From the NCBI GenBank assembly GCA_900318015.1, contig ONJB01000004.1:209354-273353 (forward strand): DNA of 64,000 nucleotides, read 5' to 3'. This DNA is from an uncultured Bacteroidales bacterium (GTDB taxonomy: Bacteria > Bacteroidota > Bacteroidia > Bacteroidales > UBA932). This document shows positions 1 through 8,535 of this stretch, one piece after another. Position 1 is the stretch's first letter. Each line of letters begins with the position of its first letter. A program made the translations under genes and the position numbers. The notes beneath the pieces were generated by a model that saw only the letters and a program-made list of their open reading frames with translations, had not been told where the DNA came from and did not search any database.

Positions 1-69
1 CTTCAGCAGGACCTGCCCCCCGCAGAGGAACACGCTTTGCGTGACGGCAAGGATGACGAGTTTCCACAT
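1..69 (-). CDS. N-terminus of a membrane protein, possibly an EamA/SMR-type transporter (partial)
   Basis: Only the first 23 codons lie in the window; the gene continues past the left edge. The start ATG is at 69 on the minus strand and the peptide begins MWKLVILAVTQSVFLCGGQV, a hydrophobic first helix. The GGQVLLK end of this helix resembles the first membrane segment of small multidrug-resistance/EamA-like transporters, but 23 residues are too few to assign a family. The terminator at 105-136 separates it from the next gene upstream on the same strand. Confidence 0.45.
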   Translation of the reverse strand, partial: MWKLVILAVTQSVFLCGGQVLLK

Positions 70-104
70 AATTATACAAAAATACGGAATCCCCCTCACA
101 AATG

Positions 105-136
105 CAAAAAACGGGCGGTCCCGAAGGGCCGCCCGT
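105..136 (-). terminator. Rho-independent terminator of the gene at 157-705
   Basis: On the minus strand a GC-rich stem of about 11 bp (ACGGGCGG core) closes on a TTCG tetraloop and is followed by a run of T. It lies about 20 nt after the stop codon at 157, so it ends the minus-strand transcript of that gene. Confidence 0.9.
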
Positions 137-156
137 CAGATTCTCAGGGAACCGGA

Positions 157-705
157 TTACTTCTTCTTGCCGAAGATGCCGCCGAGCACGCTGCCGGCGA
201 TGCTGCCGAGCACGCTGCCGTTGGAGGTCTTCTGCGCGGGAGCCGCGCCGCCAGCCAGGCTGCCGAGACCGCCGAGCACGCTGCCGAGGCCGCCGAGCAC
301 GCTGCCCTTGCCGCCCTTGAGGACGATGAGGATGTCGTTCAGGTCCACGTCACCGTCGCCGTCCTGGTCCTTGAGGATGCCCTTGAGGCCGCCGAAAATC
401 TTCGGGATGAGGGCGAGGAGGCCGCCACTGAGGACACTGCCGAGGTTGAGCTTGGACAAGAAATTGTTCTTGAACAGGTTGCCGGCCATCGCCGTGATCG
501 GGCTCGTGTTCGCATCGGCCTTACCGGTGAGGAGGTTCTTGATCAGATCGATACCGCCGGGAGCGGCCGCGGTCTTGGTCAGGGAACCGAGGATGGAGTC
601 GGAGAGGCCGCCGAGGACCTGCTGCTGGACGTTGGACGGGATCTGGAGGTTGCTGCCAGACACGTTCTTGGTCACCTGCTGGAGGATGATGTCGCTGAGA
701 TTCAT
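157..705 (-). CDS. Glycine/leucine-rich small protein with an EF-hand or dockerin-like calcium loop
   Basis: The 182-residue protein has no recognisable signal peptide. Residues about 1-90 look helical (start MNLSDIILQQVTKNV) and resemble DUF937-like bacterial proteins. A DQDGDGDVDLNDIL stretch near residue 115 matches a calcium-binding loop (DxDxDG followed by a hydrophobic helix), as in dockerin and EF-hand repeats, but there is only one copy. The rest is repeated G-S-V-L-G-G-L glycine-rich sequence ending GIFGKKK. A TAnnTTTG box (743-750) precedes it and a strong terminator follows, so it is monocistronic. The function is unknown; the low-complexity tail suggests a structural or secreted role, which is a guess. 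Confidence 0.75.
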   Translation of the reverse strand: MNLSDIILQQVTKNVSGSNLQIPSNVQQQVLGGLSDSILGSLTKTAAAPGGIDLIKNLLTGKADANTSPITAMAGNLFKNNFLSKLNLGSVLSGGLLALIPKIFGGLKGILKDQDGDGDVDLNDILIVLKGGKGSVLGGLGSVLGGLGSLAGGAAPAQKTSNGSVLGSIAGSVLGGIFGKKK

Positions 706-742
706 ACTGTATTGGAATTAGTGTTTTGTGTTTTCAGTCAGG

Positions 743-750
743 CAAATATA
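743..750 (-). promoter_or_regulatory. Bacteroidota -7 box (TATATTTG)
   Basis: An exact match to TAnnTTTG on the minus strand, 38 nt upstream of the start codon at 705. No clear TTTG -33 element is seen at the usual distance. Confidence 0.6.
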
Positions 751-782
751 ATGAAAAAACAAACACTTTCTCCGCAGGATAC

Positions 783-811
783 AAAAAAAAAGACAACCTT
801 TCGGCTGTCTT
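783..811 (-). terminator. Terminator of the tRNA-Lys pair
   Basis: On the minus strand AAGACAGCC-GAAA-GGTTGTCTT forms a stem with one G-U pair and a GAAA tetraloop, followed by about eight T. It lies directly downstream of tRNA-Lys(CUU). Confidence 0.85.
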
Positions 812-817
812 TCTTTC

Positions 818-893
<76 letters not shown>

Positions 894-927
894 ATTTCAG
901 TATGTCCGGAAGACTCGCTTCCTCTTG

Positions 928-1000
928 TGACCCGTTCGGGGCTCGAACCCGAGACCCCAACATTAAAAGTGTTGTGCTCTACCAACTGAGCTAACGAGTC
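928..1000 (-). tRNA. tRNA-Lys (anticodon UUU)
   Basis: The minus-strand acceptor stem GACTCGT pairs with ACGGGTC (one T-G pair). The D arm is AGCTCAGTTGGTAGAGC, the anticodon stem CAACA/TGTTG carries TTT, and the T arm contains GGTTCGAGCC. Unlike its neighbour, CCA is not encoded (the sequence after the discriminator is CAA), so nucleotidyltransferase must add it. It lies 34 nt upstream of tRNA-Lys(CUU). Confidence 0.95.
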
Positions 1001-1025
1001 CTCCTTGTTTTCCCAAACGGGATTG

Positions 1026-1056
1026 CAAAGGTAGTAACTATTTTTGAATCCGCAAG
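1026..1056 (-). promoter_or_regulatory. Promoter of the tRNA-Lys pair
   Basis: The minus strand has TACCTTTG (1026-1033), an exact TAnnTTTG -7 box, and CTTG (1053-1056) 19 nt upstream as a 3-of-4 match to the -33 TTTG. It lies in the gap between the stop of manC and tRNA-Lys(UUU). Confidence 0.75.
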
Positions 1057-1063
1057 GTTTTTT

Positions 1064-2113
1064 TTAATTTTTTTCAGAAGAAAATTCCTTGATCCGCTGC
1101 TCCTCGGAGAGGCGGCAAACGAGCAGGCGCTCCGCCGATTCCGCAACGATATATCCTTCAAGGCCTTCCACCACGACGGTCTTTTCGCCGGCCGCATGGA
1201 CAAAACAATCCTTGCAGCCGAAGAGGCGGATGTCGCCGCCCACGACGGTGTTTCCGTCGGCGTCGGGCTTGATGTGCGTTTTGATGGATCCCCAGCTTCC
1301 GAGGTCGCTCCAGGCGAAGTCCCCGGCGATGACATGGATGTTGCGGGACTTCTCCATCACGGCATAGTCGATGGAGATCTTTTCGCAGGTGGGGAATAGC
1401 TTCCGCAGGACGGAGGCCTCCGCATCGGAGAACAGGGCGGGAGCGATGGTGTCCATGACGCCGGCAATCTGCGGCGCATAGGCGCGCAACTGCCGGGTGA
1501 TGGTCTTCACGTTCCAGATGAAGATGCCCGCGTTCCAGAAATAGTGCCCGTCGGCGAGATAGGCTTCCGCCGTCGCAGCGTCGGGCTTTTCCTTGAAGGC
1601 CGATACTTTCACGACCTCCCCGGGCACGGCTTCGGACGCATAGATGTAGCCGTAACCCGTCTCCGGGCGTGTCGGCTTGATGCCCACGGTGACAATGGCG
1701 TCCGTCCCGTCCGTCACGGCGAGCGCTTTCGCGATGGCGTCGGCAAATTCGGCGGTCTTCAGCACCAGGGCGTCGGCCGGGGTGACGACGATGTTGGCGG
1801 CGGGATAGCGCTGGGCGATCTTCCAGCAGGCGTAGGCGATGCAGGGCGCCGTGTTCCGGGCCTCCGGCTCCGCCAGGATCTGCTCGGCGGGGATGTCCGG
1901 CAGCTGTTCCCGGACGATGTCCACATACTTCTCGGAGGTGACCACCCAGAACTTGTCCGGGGCGCACACGGGCAGGAAACGCTCCACCGTCAGCTGGAGG
2001 AGCGACTTCCCCACCCCGAGAACGTCGATGAACTGCTTCGGGCGTTCCGGGGTGGAAAGCGGCCACAGCCGGCTGCCGATGCCGCCGGCCATGATGACGA
2101 CGTGGGTGTCCAT
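1064..2113 (-). CDS. manC: Mannose-1-phosphate guanylyltransferase
   Basis: It makes GDP-mannose from mannose-1-phosphate and GTP, feeding GDP-fucose/GDP-mannose supply for surface glycans. The N-terminal nucleotidyltransferase signature VIMAGGIGSRLWPLS is followed by PKQF and by the NTAPCIAYA motif typical of bacterial GDP-mannose pyrophosphorylases; the whole protein (349 residues) is a single catalytic domain without the C-terminal isomerase domain of bifunctional ManC/AlgA. The open frame extends 12 codons upstream, but MMDTHVVIMAGG is the natural start, because the family begins only a few residues before the AGG motif. It stands alone, divergent from the GH109 gene. Confidence 0.93.
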   Translation of the reverse strand: MDTHVVIMAGGIGSRLWPLSTPERPKQFIDVLGVGKSLLQLTVERFLPVCAPDKFWVVTSEKYVDIVREQLPDIPAEQILAEPEARNTAPCIAYACWKIAQRYPAANIVVTPADALVLKTAEFADAIAKALAVTDGTDAIVTVGIKPTRPETGYGYIYASEAVPGEVVKVSAFKEKPDAATAEAYLADGHYFWNAGIFIWNVKTITRQLRAYAPQIAGVMDTIAPALFSDAEASVLRKLFPTCEKISIDYAVMEKSRNIHVIAGDFAWSDLGSWGSIKTHIKPDADGNTVVGGDIRLFGCKDCFVHAAGEKTVVVEGLEGYIVAESAERLLVCRLSEEQRIKEFSSEKN

Positions 2114-2150
2114 CATAATTTGGAATAATTTGGAATTACGTGGCCGCAAG

Positions 2151-2183
2151 TTAGCTATTTTTCACCGAAAAACCTTACCTTTG
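2151..2183 (+). promoter_or_regulatory. Promoter of the GH109-type gene
   Basis: TACCTTTG at 2176-2183 is an exact -7 box, with TTAG (2151-2154) 21 nt upstream as a weak -33 element. The start codon follows 21 nt after the -7 box. Confidence 0.7.
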
Positions 2184-2204
2184 GTTTTCAAAGACCTCCA
2201 TTCT

Positions 2205-3593
2205 ATGAAAAAGATCTTACTCATCCTGCTTGCCATCGGTGCGCTCCTCGCCACCGCGTGCAAGACAAAGACCTCCCCTACCGTCCTGAAGACGGACGTC
2301 CCCGCACGCCCGGCCGGACAGGAAAACGTCATCGGCCTCAGGACCGAGCCCCTGGAGACCGTCCGCATCGGCGTCGTCGGCCTCGGCATGCGCGGCAGCG
2401 ACGCCGTGGAACGCCTGACCTACGTTCCCGGGGTCGCCATCACCGCCCTCTGCGACGTCGTCCCCGAGCGTGTGGCCGAGAGCCAGGAAACCCTGGCCAA
2501 GCGCGGCTTGCCCGCCGCGAAGGGATACACGGGCTCCGAAGACGCCTGGAAGGACCTCTGCAAGCAGGAGGACCTCGACCTCGTCTATATCTGCACCGAC
2601 TGGAGCCACCACGTGCCCGTCGCCCTCTGCGCGATGGAAAACGGCAAACACGCCGCCGTGGAAGTGCCCGCCGCCGGCACCCTGGAGGACATCTGGGCCC
2701 TCATCAACACGTCCGAACGCACGCGCAAGCACTGCATCATGCTGGAGAACTGCTGCTATGACTTCTTCGAGATGGCCACCCTGGCGATGGTCCAGGCCGG
2801 CGCCATCGGCGAACCCATCCACGGCGAAGGTTCCTACCAACACAACCTGGATCCTTTCTGGAAGGCCTACTGGGACAACTGGCGCCTGAAGGAAAACCAG
2901 AAGAACCGGGGCGACCTGTATCCCACGCACGGACTCGGCCCGGTGTGCCAGGTGATGAACATCCACCGCGGCGACCGGATGAAGACCCTCGTGGCGATGG
3001 ACACGGAGCCGTTCAACGGCGCGAAACTGTCCGAGAAACTGTACGGCACGCCCGATGCTACCTTCGCGGCAGGCGACCAGACCTCCACGCTCATCCGCAC
3101 CGAAAAGGGCAAGACCATCCTTGTGGAGCACGATGTGATGACCCCGCGCCCCTACAGCCGGATGTACCAGATCGTGGGCACCGACGGTTATGCCGCCAAG
3201 TACCCCGTCCCGATCCTGTGCTTCCGCGAGTTCGACGAAAACCAGCCGGTGGACGCCCATACCGTGGGCACGGAGAAGGTGTACCGCAACGCGGCTGTGG
3301 ACGAGATCCTCGCCAAGTACCCGAGCCCCATCCTCACGCCCGAGCTCGAGGCCCTCGCCAAGGAAGTGGGCGGTCACGGCGGCATGGACTACATCATGGA
3401 CTACCGCCTGGTCTATTGCCTCCGCAACGGCCTGCCGCTGGACATGGACGTGTACGACCTCGCCGAATGGTGCTGCATCACCCCGCTCTCCCGCCTCTCC
3501 CTCGAGAACGGGAGCATGCCGGTGGAAGTCCCCGACTTCACCCGCGGCGCCTGGGACCAGCTGAAAGGATTCTCCTACGCTTTTGCCGAATAG
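2205..3593 (+). CDS. GH109-type NAD-dependent glycoside hydrolase, lipoprotein (Gfo/Idh/MocA fold)
   Basis: The 462-residue protein starts MKKILLILLAIGALLATAC, a lipoprotein signal with the acylated Cys about residue 19, so it should be exported and membrane anchored. A Rossmann domain follows (VGLGMRGSDAVERL, then ALCDV), with EVPAAGTLED and a GGMDYIMDYRLVYCLRNG segment. This order matches family GH109, whose characterised members remove terminal alpha-N-acetylgalactosamine by an NAD-dependent redox mechanism. Substrate is inferred from family only. The start was chosen at the lipoprotein signal rather than at upstream in-frame codons, because the promoter lies directly before it. A 13-bp hairpin terminator follows. 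Confidence 0.9.
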   Translation: MKKILLILLAIGALLATACKTKTSPTVLKTDVPARPAGQENVIGLRTEPLETVRIGVVGLGMRGSDAVERLTYVPGVAITALCDVVPERVAESQETLAKRGLPAAKGYTGSEDAWKDLCKQEDLDLVYICTDWSHHVPVALCAMENGKHAAVEVPAAGTLEDIWALINTSERTRKHCIMLENCCYDFFEMATLAMVQAGAIGEPIHGEGSYQHNLDPFWKAYWDNWRLKENQKNRGDLYPTHGLGPVCQVMNIHRGDRMKTLVAMDTEPFNGAKLSEKLYGTPDATFAAGDQTSTLIRTEKGKTILVEHDVMTPRPYSRMYQIVGTDGYAAKYPVPILCFREFDENQPVDAHTVGTEKVYRNAAVDEILAKYPSPILTPELEALAKEVGGHGGMDYIMDYRLVYCLRNGLPLDMDVYDLAEWCCITPLSRLSLENGSMPVEVPDFTRGAWDQLKGFSYAFAE

Positions 3594-3636
3594 GCCTGCT
3601 GGCAGTCAATCAACTGATTTACAAGGATTTAAAGAT

Positions 3637-3669
3637 AGTCCTGTGTTCCAAACGGAACACAGGACTTTT
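3637..3669. terminator. Bidirectional terminator between convergent genes
   Basis: A perfect 13-bp stem (AGTCCTGTGTTCC paired with its complement) closes on AAAC and is flanked by A-rich sequence on the left and TTTTG on the right. It serves the GH109 gene on the plus strand and probably the kinase gene on the minus strand. Confidence 0.9.
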
Positions 3670-3693
3670 GTCATATCGCTCGTATTCAACGAG

Positions 3694-4785
3694 TTACGCG
3701 CCAAGACCTTCAATGAACGCCTTCATCTGGGGCACTTTGGCATAGGCCGCGTGGAAGAGGGCGACTTGATTCCGTGTCCGGACCAGGTTATGGTCCGGAT
3801 ACTTGATTTTATAGTAGGTGTCCCCGTTGATGTAGTCCGCGAAGAAGCGGACGGCCTGCATGTACGGGAAGAGGCAGGCGGCGTACGGAAGGTTCTCCTT
3901 CTCGACGGGCGTGAGGAACACTTTCGCGGACTCCACATAGCCCTTGGCGAATGCCTCGAAGATGTCCATCTTGAAATCGACCTTCTCCACGGCCGGGTCG
4001 TCCTCGGCCACCGTGTTCGCGGCCGTGCGGAGGAAGTCGCCGAAGTCGGAGAAGACGAAGGACGGCATCAGGGTGTCCAGGTCGATGACGCAGAGGATGT
4101 TCCCATCCTTGTCGAACATCATGTTGTTCACCTTGGTATCACAGTGGCAGATGCGCTTGGGGAGGACGCCCTCGCGATAGAGGCGCTCCGCCTTGCACAT
4201 TTCCTCCTCGTAGGGTTTCAGGTCCGCCAGGATGGCCTGCACCTCGGGTTCCGCCATGCGGCCCACGGGATCGGCGGCCACGGCCTCGGCGAGCTGCCGG
4301 GCGCGGAGTTCCATGTTGTGGAAGTCCGGGATGGTCTCCCCCAGCGTGTCGGGAATGTCGGCGAGCATGGCCTCGAACTGGCCGAAGGCCTTGCCGGCGT
4401 AGTACGAATACTCCGGATTCACGGTCTCATAGGTATAGGCGTCCTTGATGAAAACGGATACCCGCCAATAGGTTTCCCCATCGGTCCAGTAGGTCTTGCC
4501 CGTGTCCTTGCAGGGGATGAAGGTGAGCACTTTCCGGTCGATGTCCGGGTCCCCGGCGAGCTTCCGGCGGATATGGGCCGTGGCGCAGTCAATGTTGTGC
4601 TGCAGGAGGTCCACATCCTGGAAGATCGCGTTGTTCACGCGCTGGAGGACATAGTTGTCCGGCCCGTCGATCTTCACGAGCAGGGTGTCGTTGATGAGCC
4701 CGTTGCCGAGGGGCTTGATCTCCCGGATCGTCCCCTTCACCTCAAAGCGGGCGACGATGGCTTTGAGTTCTTCGATGGATTTCAT
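3694..4785 (-). CDS. Sugar kinase of the aminoglycoside-phosphotransferase fold (N-acetylhexosamine 1-kinase-like)
   Basis: The 363-residue cytoplasmic protein shows an N-lobe with NGLINDTLLV, the Brenner loop HCDTKVNNMMF (H-x-D-x4-N pattern) and the metal-binding VIDLDTLM followed by SDFGDFLR. This is the phosphotransferase fold shared by N-acetylhexosamine 1-kinase, choline kinase and aminoglycoside kinases. The gene begins 4 nt after the stop of the GH3 gene on the same strand, so the two are co-transcribed. A role in phosphorylating a sugar freed by the GH3 enzyme is the best inference; the exact sugar is not shown by the sequence. Confidence 0.8.
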   Translation of the reverse strand: MKSIEELKAIVARFEVKGTIREIKPLGNGLINDTLLVKIDGPDNYVLQRVNNAIFQDVDLLQHNIDCATAHIRRKLAGDPDIDRKVLTFIPCKDTGKTYWTDGETYWRVSVFIKDAYTYETVNPEYSYYAGKAFGQFEAMLADIPDTLGETIPDFHNMELRARQLAEAVAADPVGRMAEPEVQAILADLKPYEEEMCKAERLYREGVLPKRICHCDTKVNNMMFDKDGNILCVIDLDTLMPSFVFSDFGDFLRTAANTVAEDDPAVEKVDFKMDIFEAFAKGYVESAKVFLTPVEKENLPYAACLFPYMQAVRFFADYINGDTYYKIKYPDHNLVRTRNQVALFHAAYAKVPQMKAFIEGLGA

Positions 4786-4789
4786 AACC

Positions 4790-7129
4790 TTAGATGTTCG
4801 GGGTTTCCCAAACTTTGGTTTCGGTGCAGCGGGCCATCACGCCGAGGCCGCCGCAGGAGAGGCGGAAGTCGCCCGCTTCCAGGCGCCACTTGCCGTCGGC
4901 GCCCACGAAGGCGAGCTCGTGGGCCGGGATCACGAAGGAGACGGTCTTGGTTTCTCCCGGTTCCAGCGAAATCTTTTCGAAGCCGCGGAGGCGCTTGACG
5001 TCCGGAATGAGGGAGGCCACGAGGTCGGAGCTGTACAGCAGGACGGCCTCCTTGCCGGCGCGGTCGCCGGTGTTGGTGACCTTGACGGACACCTTCAGGT
5101 CGTCACCGGCCTTGAAGTCCGCCGGGCTCTCCAGCACGAGGTCGCTGTAGGCGAAGCTGGTGTAGCTGAGGCCGGAGCCGAAGGCCCACTGCACGTCCAT
5201 GACGGCGTCGTAATTGTAGGCTCCGTCCATCACCTCTCGGTGCTCGGAGACCTTGTAGTCGTAGGTATGGAGGGAGTTGATGTACTTGGGATAAGTGAAC
5301 GGAAGCTTGCCGGAGAAGTTCTCGTCGCCGGCGAGGAGGGCGGCCAGGGCGTCGCCGCCGTAGTTGGACGGGAGCATCACGTCCACGACGGCCTTCGCGA
5401 GCGGCTCGATGTCGCCGATGATGCGCGGACGGCCTTCGTTCAGCACGAGGATGACCGGCTTGCCGCTGGATGCGAGCTTGCGCACGAGTTCCTTCTGGTT
5501 CTCGGAGAGATTCAGGTCATTCATGTTGCCGGGCGTCTCGCAGTAAGAGTTTTCACCCATGCAGGCGATGATCACATCCGCCCGTCGGGCGGCCACCTCG
5601 ATCGAACTGAATAAAGAACCGGATACGACCCGCTCGGACTGCCAGCTTCCGAAAGCGTTGTCATATTCCACGCCGGGGACGTAGGTCACATTCTTGAACC
5701 GCTTCTGGATTGCCTCCAGGATGGTGTTGTACTGCGGGGCGAACGCATCGGCATTGCCCTGCCAGGTGTAGGACCAACCGCCATTGAGCGTCCGGAGGCT
5801 GTTGGCGTTCGGACCGGTCACGAGGATGCGCTCGTTGCCCTTGAGCGGGAGGATTCCCTCGTTCTTGAGCAGGACTTCGGACTCGACGGCGGCCGCGTAG
5901 GACTGCTTCGCGAATTCCTCGGAGGCGAACTCGGGGTACTCGTGCTCCCAGGTCGGGTTCTCGAACAAGCCCAGGCGGACCTTCAGGCGGAGCACCCGTC
6001 GAACGGCGTCGTCCAGGCGGGCCATCGGTATGTCTCCGGACTTGACGAGGTCCACGATGACGTTGCAGCACTCGGGATCGTACGGGTCCATGATCATGTC
6101 GATGCCGGCGTTGATGCCCATCGCCACGGCCTCGCGCTTGTCAGCGGCCACATGGTCGCGGGTGTAGAGGTTGTCGATGTCGGCCCAGTCGGTGACGAGC
6201 ATGCCGTCCCAGCCCAACTGTTCCTTCACCCAGCCGGTGAGGAGAAGCTGGTTGGCGTGCGTCGGGACGCCGTTGATGGAAGCGGAATTCACCATCGCGG
6301 TGAGGGCGCCGGCCTGGAAGCACTCCTTGAAGGGGCGGAAATACTTCTCCCGAAGGTCATTCTCCGCGATATAGGCCGGGGTGCGGTCCTTGCCGGTGTG
6401 CGGCACGCCATAGCCCATGAAGTGCTTGATGCTCACGGCCGCATGCTCCAGGTCGATGTGGTTGGGATCCCCGCCCTGGATGGCCACGGTCTCGACGCGG
6501 GCCATCTCGGACTGCAGGTACGGATCCTCGCCCCAGCTTTCCCACTGGCGGGGCCAGCGCGGATCCCGGCCGAGGTCCATCACCGGGGAGAACACCCACG
6601 GGCACTGGGCGGCGCGGGTCTCATAGGCCATCGCATGGCCCATCATCGCGGCATATTCGCGGTTGAAGGTCGCGCCGAGATTGATTTCCTGCGGATAGAA
6701 GGATCCGTCGGTCAGGTAGGAGGCGCCGTGGATCATGTCCAGGCCGTAGATGCATGGGATGCCGATGTGCTTCATCGAACTTTCCTGGATCTTGGAGATG
6801 AAGGCGGCGGTCTGCTCGCGGTCCAGGGCGTGGTCGTTCATCACGTTCAGGATGGAACCGACCTTGTACTTGCCGAAGATGACGTCCATCTTCGCAGGAT
6901 CCACATCATCCTTCCCTTCGGCCGAGATGACGCCGATGGAAAGCTGGACCAGCTGGCCGGCCTTCTCCTCGAGGGTCATTCCCTTGAGGACTTGTTCGAC
7001 TTTGGCCTCCACGGCGGCATCCGGCGCGATGGCGGGTTTGACGGCGGGAGCTTTGTTTCCGCAGGCGACGGCGGTCGCGGCGGCGAGGGCGAAGGCCACG
7101 GCCCTCAGCATGTTTTTAAGCAGGTTCAT
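4790..7129 (-). CDS. GH3 beta-glycosidase, BglX-like lipoprotein
   Basis: The 779-residue protein starts with a signal ending in the lipobox-like AAATAVAC (Cys about residue 23), so it is probably membrane anchored in the periplasm or on the surface. The GH3 N-terminal TIM barrel contains DLGRDPRWPRQWESWGEDPYL and KHFMGYG, with the nucleophile Asp in MLVTDWADI. The alpha/beta sandwich (VLLKNEGILPLKG, ENSYCETPG) and a C-terminal fibronectin-like domain (VSVKVTNTGDRAGKEAV) follow. It resembles BglX beta-glucosidases, but linkage cannot be read from sequence. It is the first gene of a two-gene operon with the kinase-like gene and is driven from the divergent promoter at 7160-7191. Confidence 0.93.
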   Translation of the reverse strand: MNLLKNMLRAVAFALAAATAVACGNKAPAVKPAIAPDAAVEAKVEQVLKGMTLEEKAGQLVQLSIGVISAEGKDDVDPAKMDVIFGKYKVGSILNVMNDHALDREQTAAFISKIQESSMKHIGIPCIYGLDMIHGASYLTDGSFYPQEINLGATFNREYAAMMGHAMAYETRAAQCPWVFSPVMDLGRDPRWPRQWESWGEDPYLQSEMARVETVAIQGGDPNHIDLEHAAVSIKHFMGYGVPHTGKDRTPAYIAENDLREKYFRPFKECFQAGALTAMVNSASINGVPTHANQLLLTGWVKEQLGWDGMLVTDWADIDNLYTRDHVAADKREAVAMGINAGIDMIMDPYDPECCNVIVDLVKSGDIPMARLDDAVRRVLRLKVRLGLFENPTWEHEYPEFASEEFAKQSYAAAVESEVLLKNEGILPLKGNERILVTGPNANSLRTLNGGWSYTWQGNADAFAPQYNTILEAIQKRFKNVTYVPGVEYDNAFGSWQSERVVSGSLFSSIEVAARRADVIIACMGENSYCETPGNMNDLNLSENQKELVRKLASSGKPVILVLNEGRPRIIGDIEPLAKAVVDVMLPSNYGGDALAALLAGDENFSGKLPFTYPKYINSLHTYDYKVSEHREVMDGAYNYDAVMDVQWAFGSGLSYTSFAYSDLVLESPADFKAGDDLKVSVKVTNTGDRAGKEAVLLYSSDLVASLIPDVKRLRGFEKISLEPGETKTVSFVIPAHELAFVGADGKWRLEAGDFRLSCGGLGVMARCTETKVWETPNI

Positions 7130-7159
7130 GGTATGCTGTTTCGGTTATTATCGAATTCT

Positions 7160-7191
7160 CAAAGATACGGATTATTTGTTTTTCGTGCAAA
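7160..7191 (-). promoter_or_regulatory. Promoter of the GH3-kinase operon, overlapping a divergent promoter
   Basis: The minus strand shows TTTG (7188-7191), a 20-nt spacer and TATCTTTG (7160-7167), a full match to the Bacteroidota consensus. It overlaps the plus-strand promoter at 7175-7206. Confidence 0.85.
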
Positions 7192-7206
7192 AAGGGACTA
7201 CATTTG
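7175..7206 (+). promoter_or_regulatory. Promoter of the CyuA-type gene, overlapping a divergent promoter
   Basis: TTTG (7175-7178), a 20-nt spacer and TACATTTG (7199-7206) give a full consensus match. The predicted transcript start is only about 10 nt before the ATG at 7222. Confidence 0.85.
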
Positions 7207-7221
7207 TATTTGTCCCCACCC

Positions 7222-8535
7222 ATGGAACCCATGACTGACCGCCAAGCCGAACTCATCGAACTCATCCACAAGGAAGTGAAGCCCGCCCTGGGCTGTACCG
7301 AACCCATCGCCGTCGCCCTCGCCGTCGCGAAGGCCGTGGACATCATCTCCGAGAACTGCACGCATTGCGGCGACTGCCCCCTTTGGCGGCAGACCGCCGA
7401 TTTCCGCATCGCGGTGGAAGTGAGCGGCAACATCCTCAAGAACGGAATGGGCGTGGGCATCCCCGGGACCGGCATGGTGGGCCTGCCCATCGCGGCCGCG
7501 CTCGGCGCCGTGTGCGGCGACCCGGGCCGCGGGCTGGAGGTCCTCCAGGGCGTTACCGACAGCGCGGTCGCCCGCGCCAAGGAACTGGTGGCGGCCAAGC
7601 GCGTCGCCATCTCCGTGGCCGATACGGACCACCTCTTGTACGTGAAGGCCACCGTGTCGATGGGTGAAGGCATCCGGGCCTCGGCGGAAGTCCATCCCCA
7701 TGCCTATGCCGTCATCGAGGACGACCATGACAAGATCGTGGAAACCAGCTTCGCGGACCGCATCCTGATGAGCTCCGAATCCGGCGCCGCCGTCAAGGAC
7801 CGCACGACGCTGGACTATGGGCTCACCGTCCGGGAGATCTACGACTTCGCCTGCACGGCCGATTTCGAGGACATCCGGTTCATCCTGGAAGACCGCACGC
7901 TGAACCTCGCCCTCGCGAAAGAAGGCCTGGACGGAGACTATGGTCTCCGCGTGGGCAAGGCCATCCGGGAGAACCAGCTGGAAGTGTTCGGCGACGACCT
8001 GATGAGCTATGCGATGGGCCTTACCGCCGCAGCTTCCGACGCCCGCATGGCTGGATGCACGCTCCCCGCAATGAGCAACAGCGGCAGCGGCAACCAGGGC
8101 ATCACCGTGTCGATGCCCATCATCGCCTACGCGCTCAAGTACGGCATCGCCGACGAACCCCTCGCCCGGGCGCTCATCCTGAGCAATCTCGTCGCCATCC
8201 ATATCAAGGGATACCTGGGCAAGCTCTCCGCCCTCTGCGGCTGCGTGGTGGCTTCCACCGGCTCCGCCTGCGGCATCGTCTACCTCCAGGGCGGCACCTA
8301 CCAGCAGGTGTGCGCCGCCATCAAGAACATGATCGGCAACATCACCGGGATGGTGTGCGACGGGGCCAAGGTCGGCTGCGCGATGAAAGTCGCCTCCGGC
8401 GTCTCCAGCGCCATCCAGTCCGCCGTCCTCGCCCTCCGCGGCACCTGCATCCCCTCCACCGACGGCATCATCGAGGACGACATCGAAAAGACCGTCCGCA
8501 ACCTCGGAGCCCATCATCGGATAATCAGAATTTGA
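7222..8535 (+). CDS. cyuA: CyuA/YhaM-type L-cysteine desulfidase (UPF0597 family)
   Basis: The family is a 4Fe-4S relative of the serine dehydratase alpha domain; characterised members degrade L-cysteine to pyruvate, sulfide and ammonia. The N-terminus reads LIHKEVKPALGCTEPIAVALA, which is diagnostic. A cysteine cluster ENCTHCGDC follows, and later GCTLPAMSNSGSGNQG and CGCVVASTGSACG supply further conserved Cys and glycine loops. Length is 437 residues, normal for the family. The start at 7222 was preferred over an upstream TTG because the promoter -7 box overlaps that region; ATG at 7231 is also possible. Its tail overlaps the convergent SDR gene by 11 nt. Confidence 0.88.
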   Translation: MEPMTDRQAELIELIHKEVKPALGCTEPIAVALAVAKAVDIISENCTHCGDCPLWRQTADFRIAVEVSGNILKNGMGVGIPGTGMVGLPIAAALGAVCGDPGRGLEVLQGVTDSAVARAKELVAAKRVAISVADTDHLLYVKATVSMGEGIRASAEVHPHAYAVIEDDHDKIVETSFADRILMSSESGAAVKDRTTLDYGLTVREIYDFACTADFEDIRFILEDRTLNLALAKEGLDGDYGLRVGKAIRENQLEVFGDDLMSYAMGLTAAASDARMAGCTLPAMSNSGSGNQGITVSMPIIAYALKYGIADEPLARALILSNLVAIHIKGYLGKLSALCGCVVASTGSACGIVYLQGGTYQQVCAAIKNMIGNITGMVCDGAKVGCAMKVASGVSSAIQSAVLALRGTCIPSTDGIIEDDIEKTVRNLGAHHRIIRI

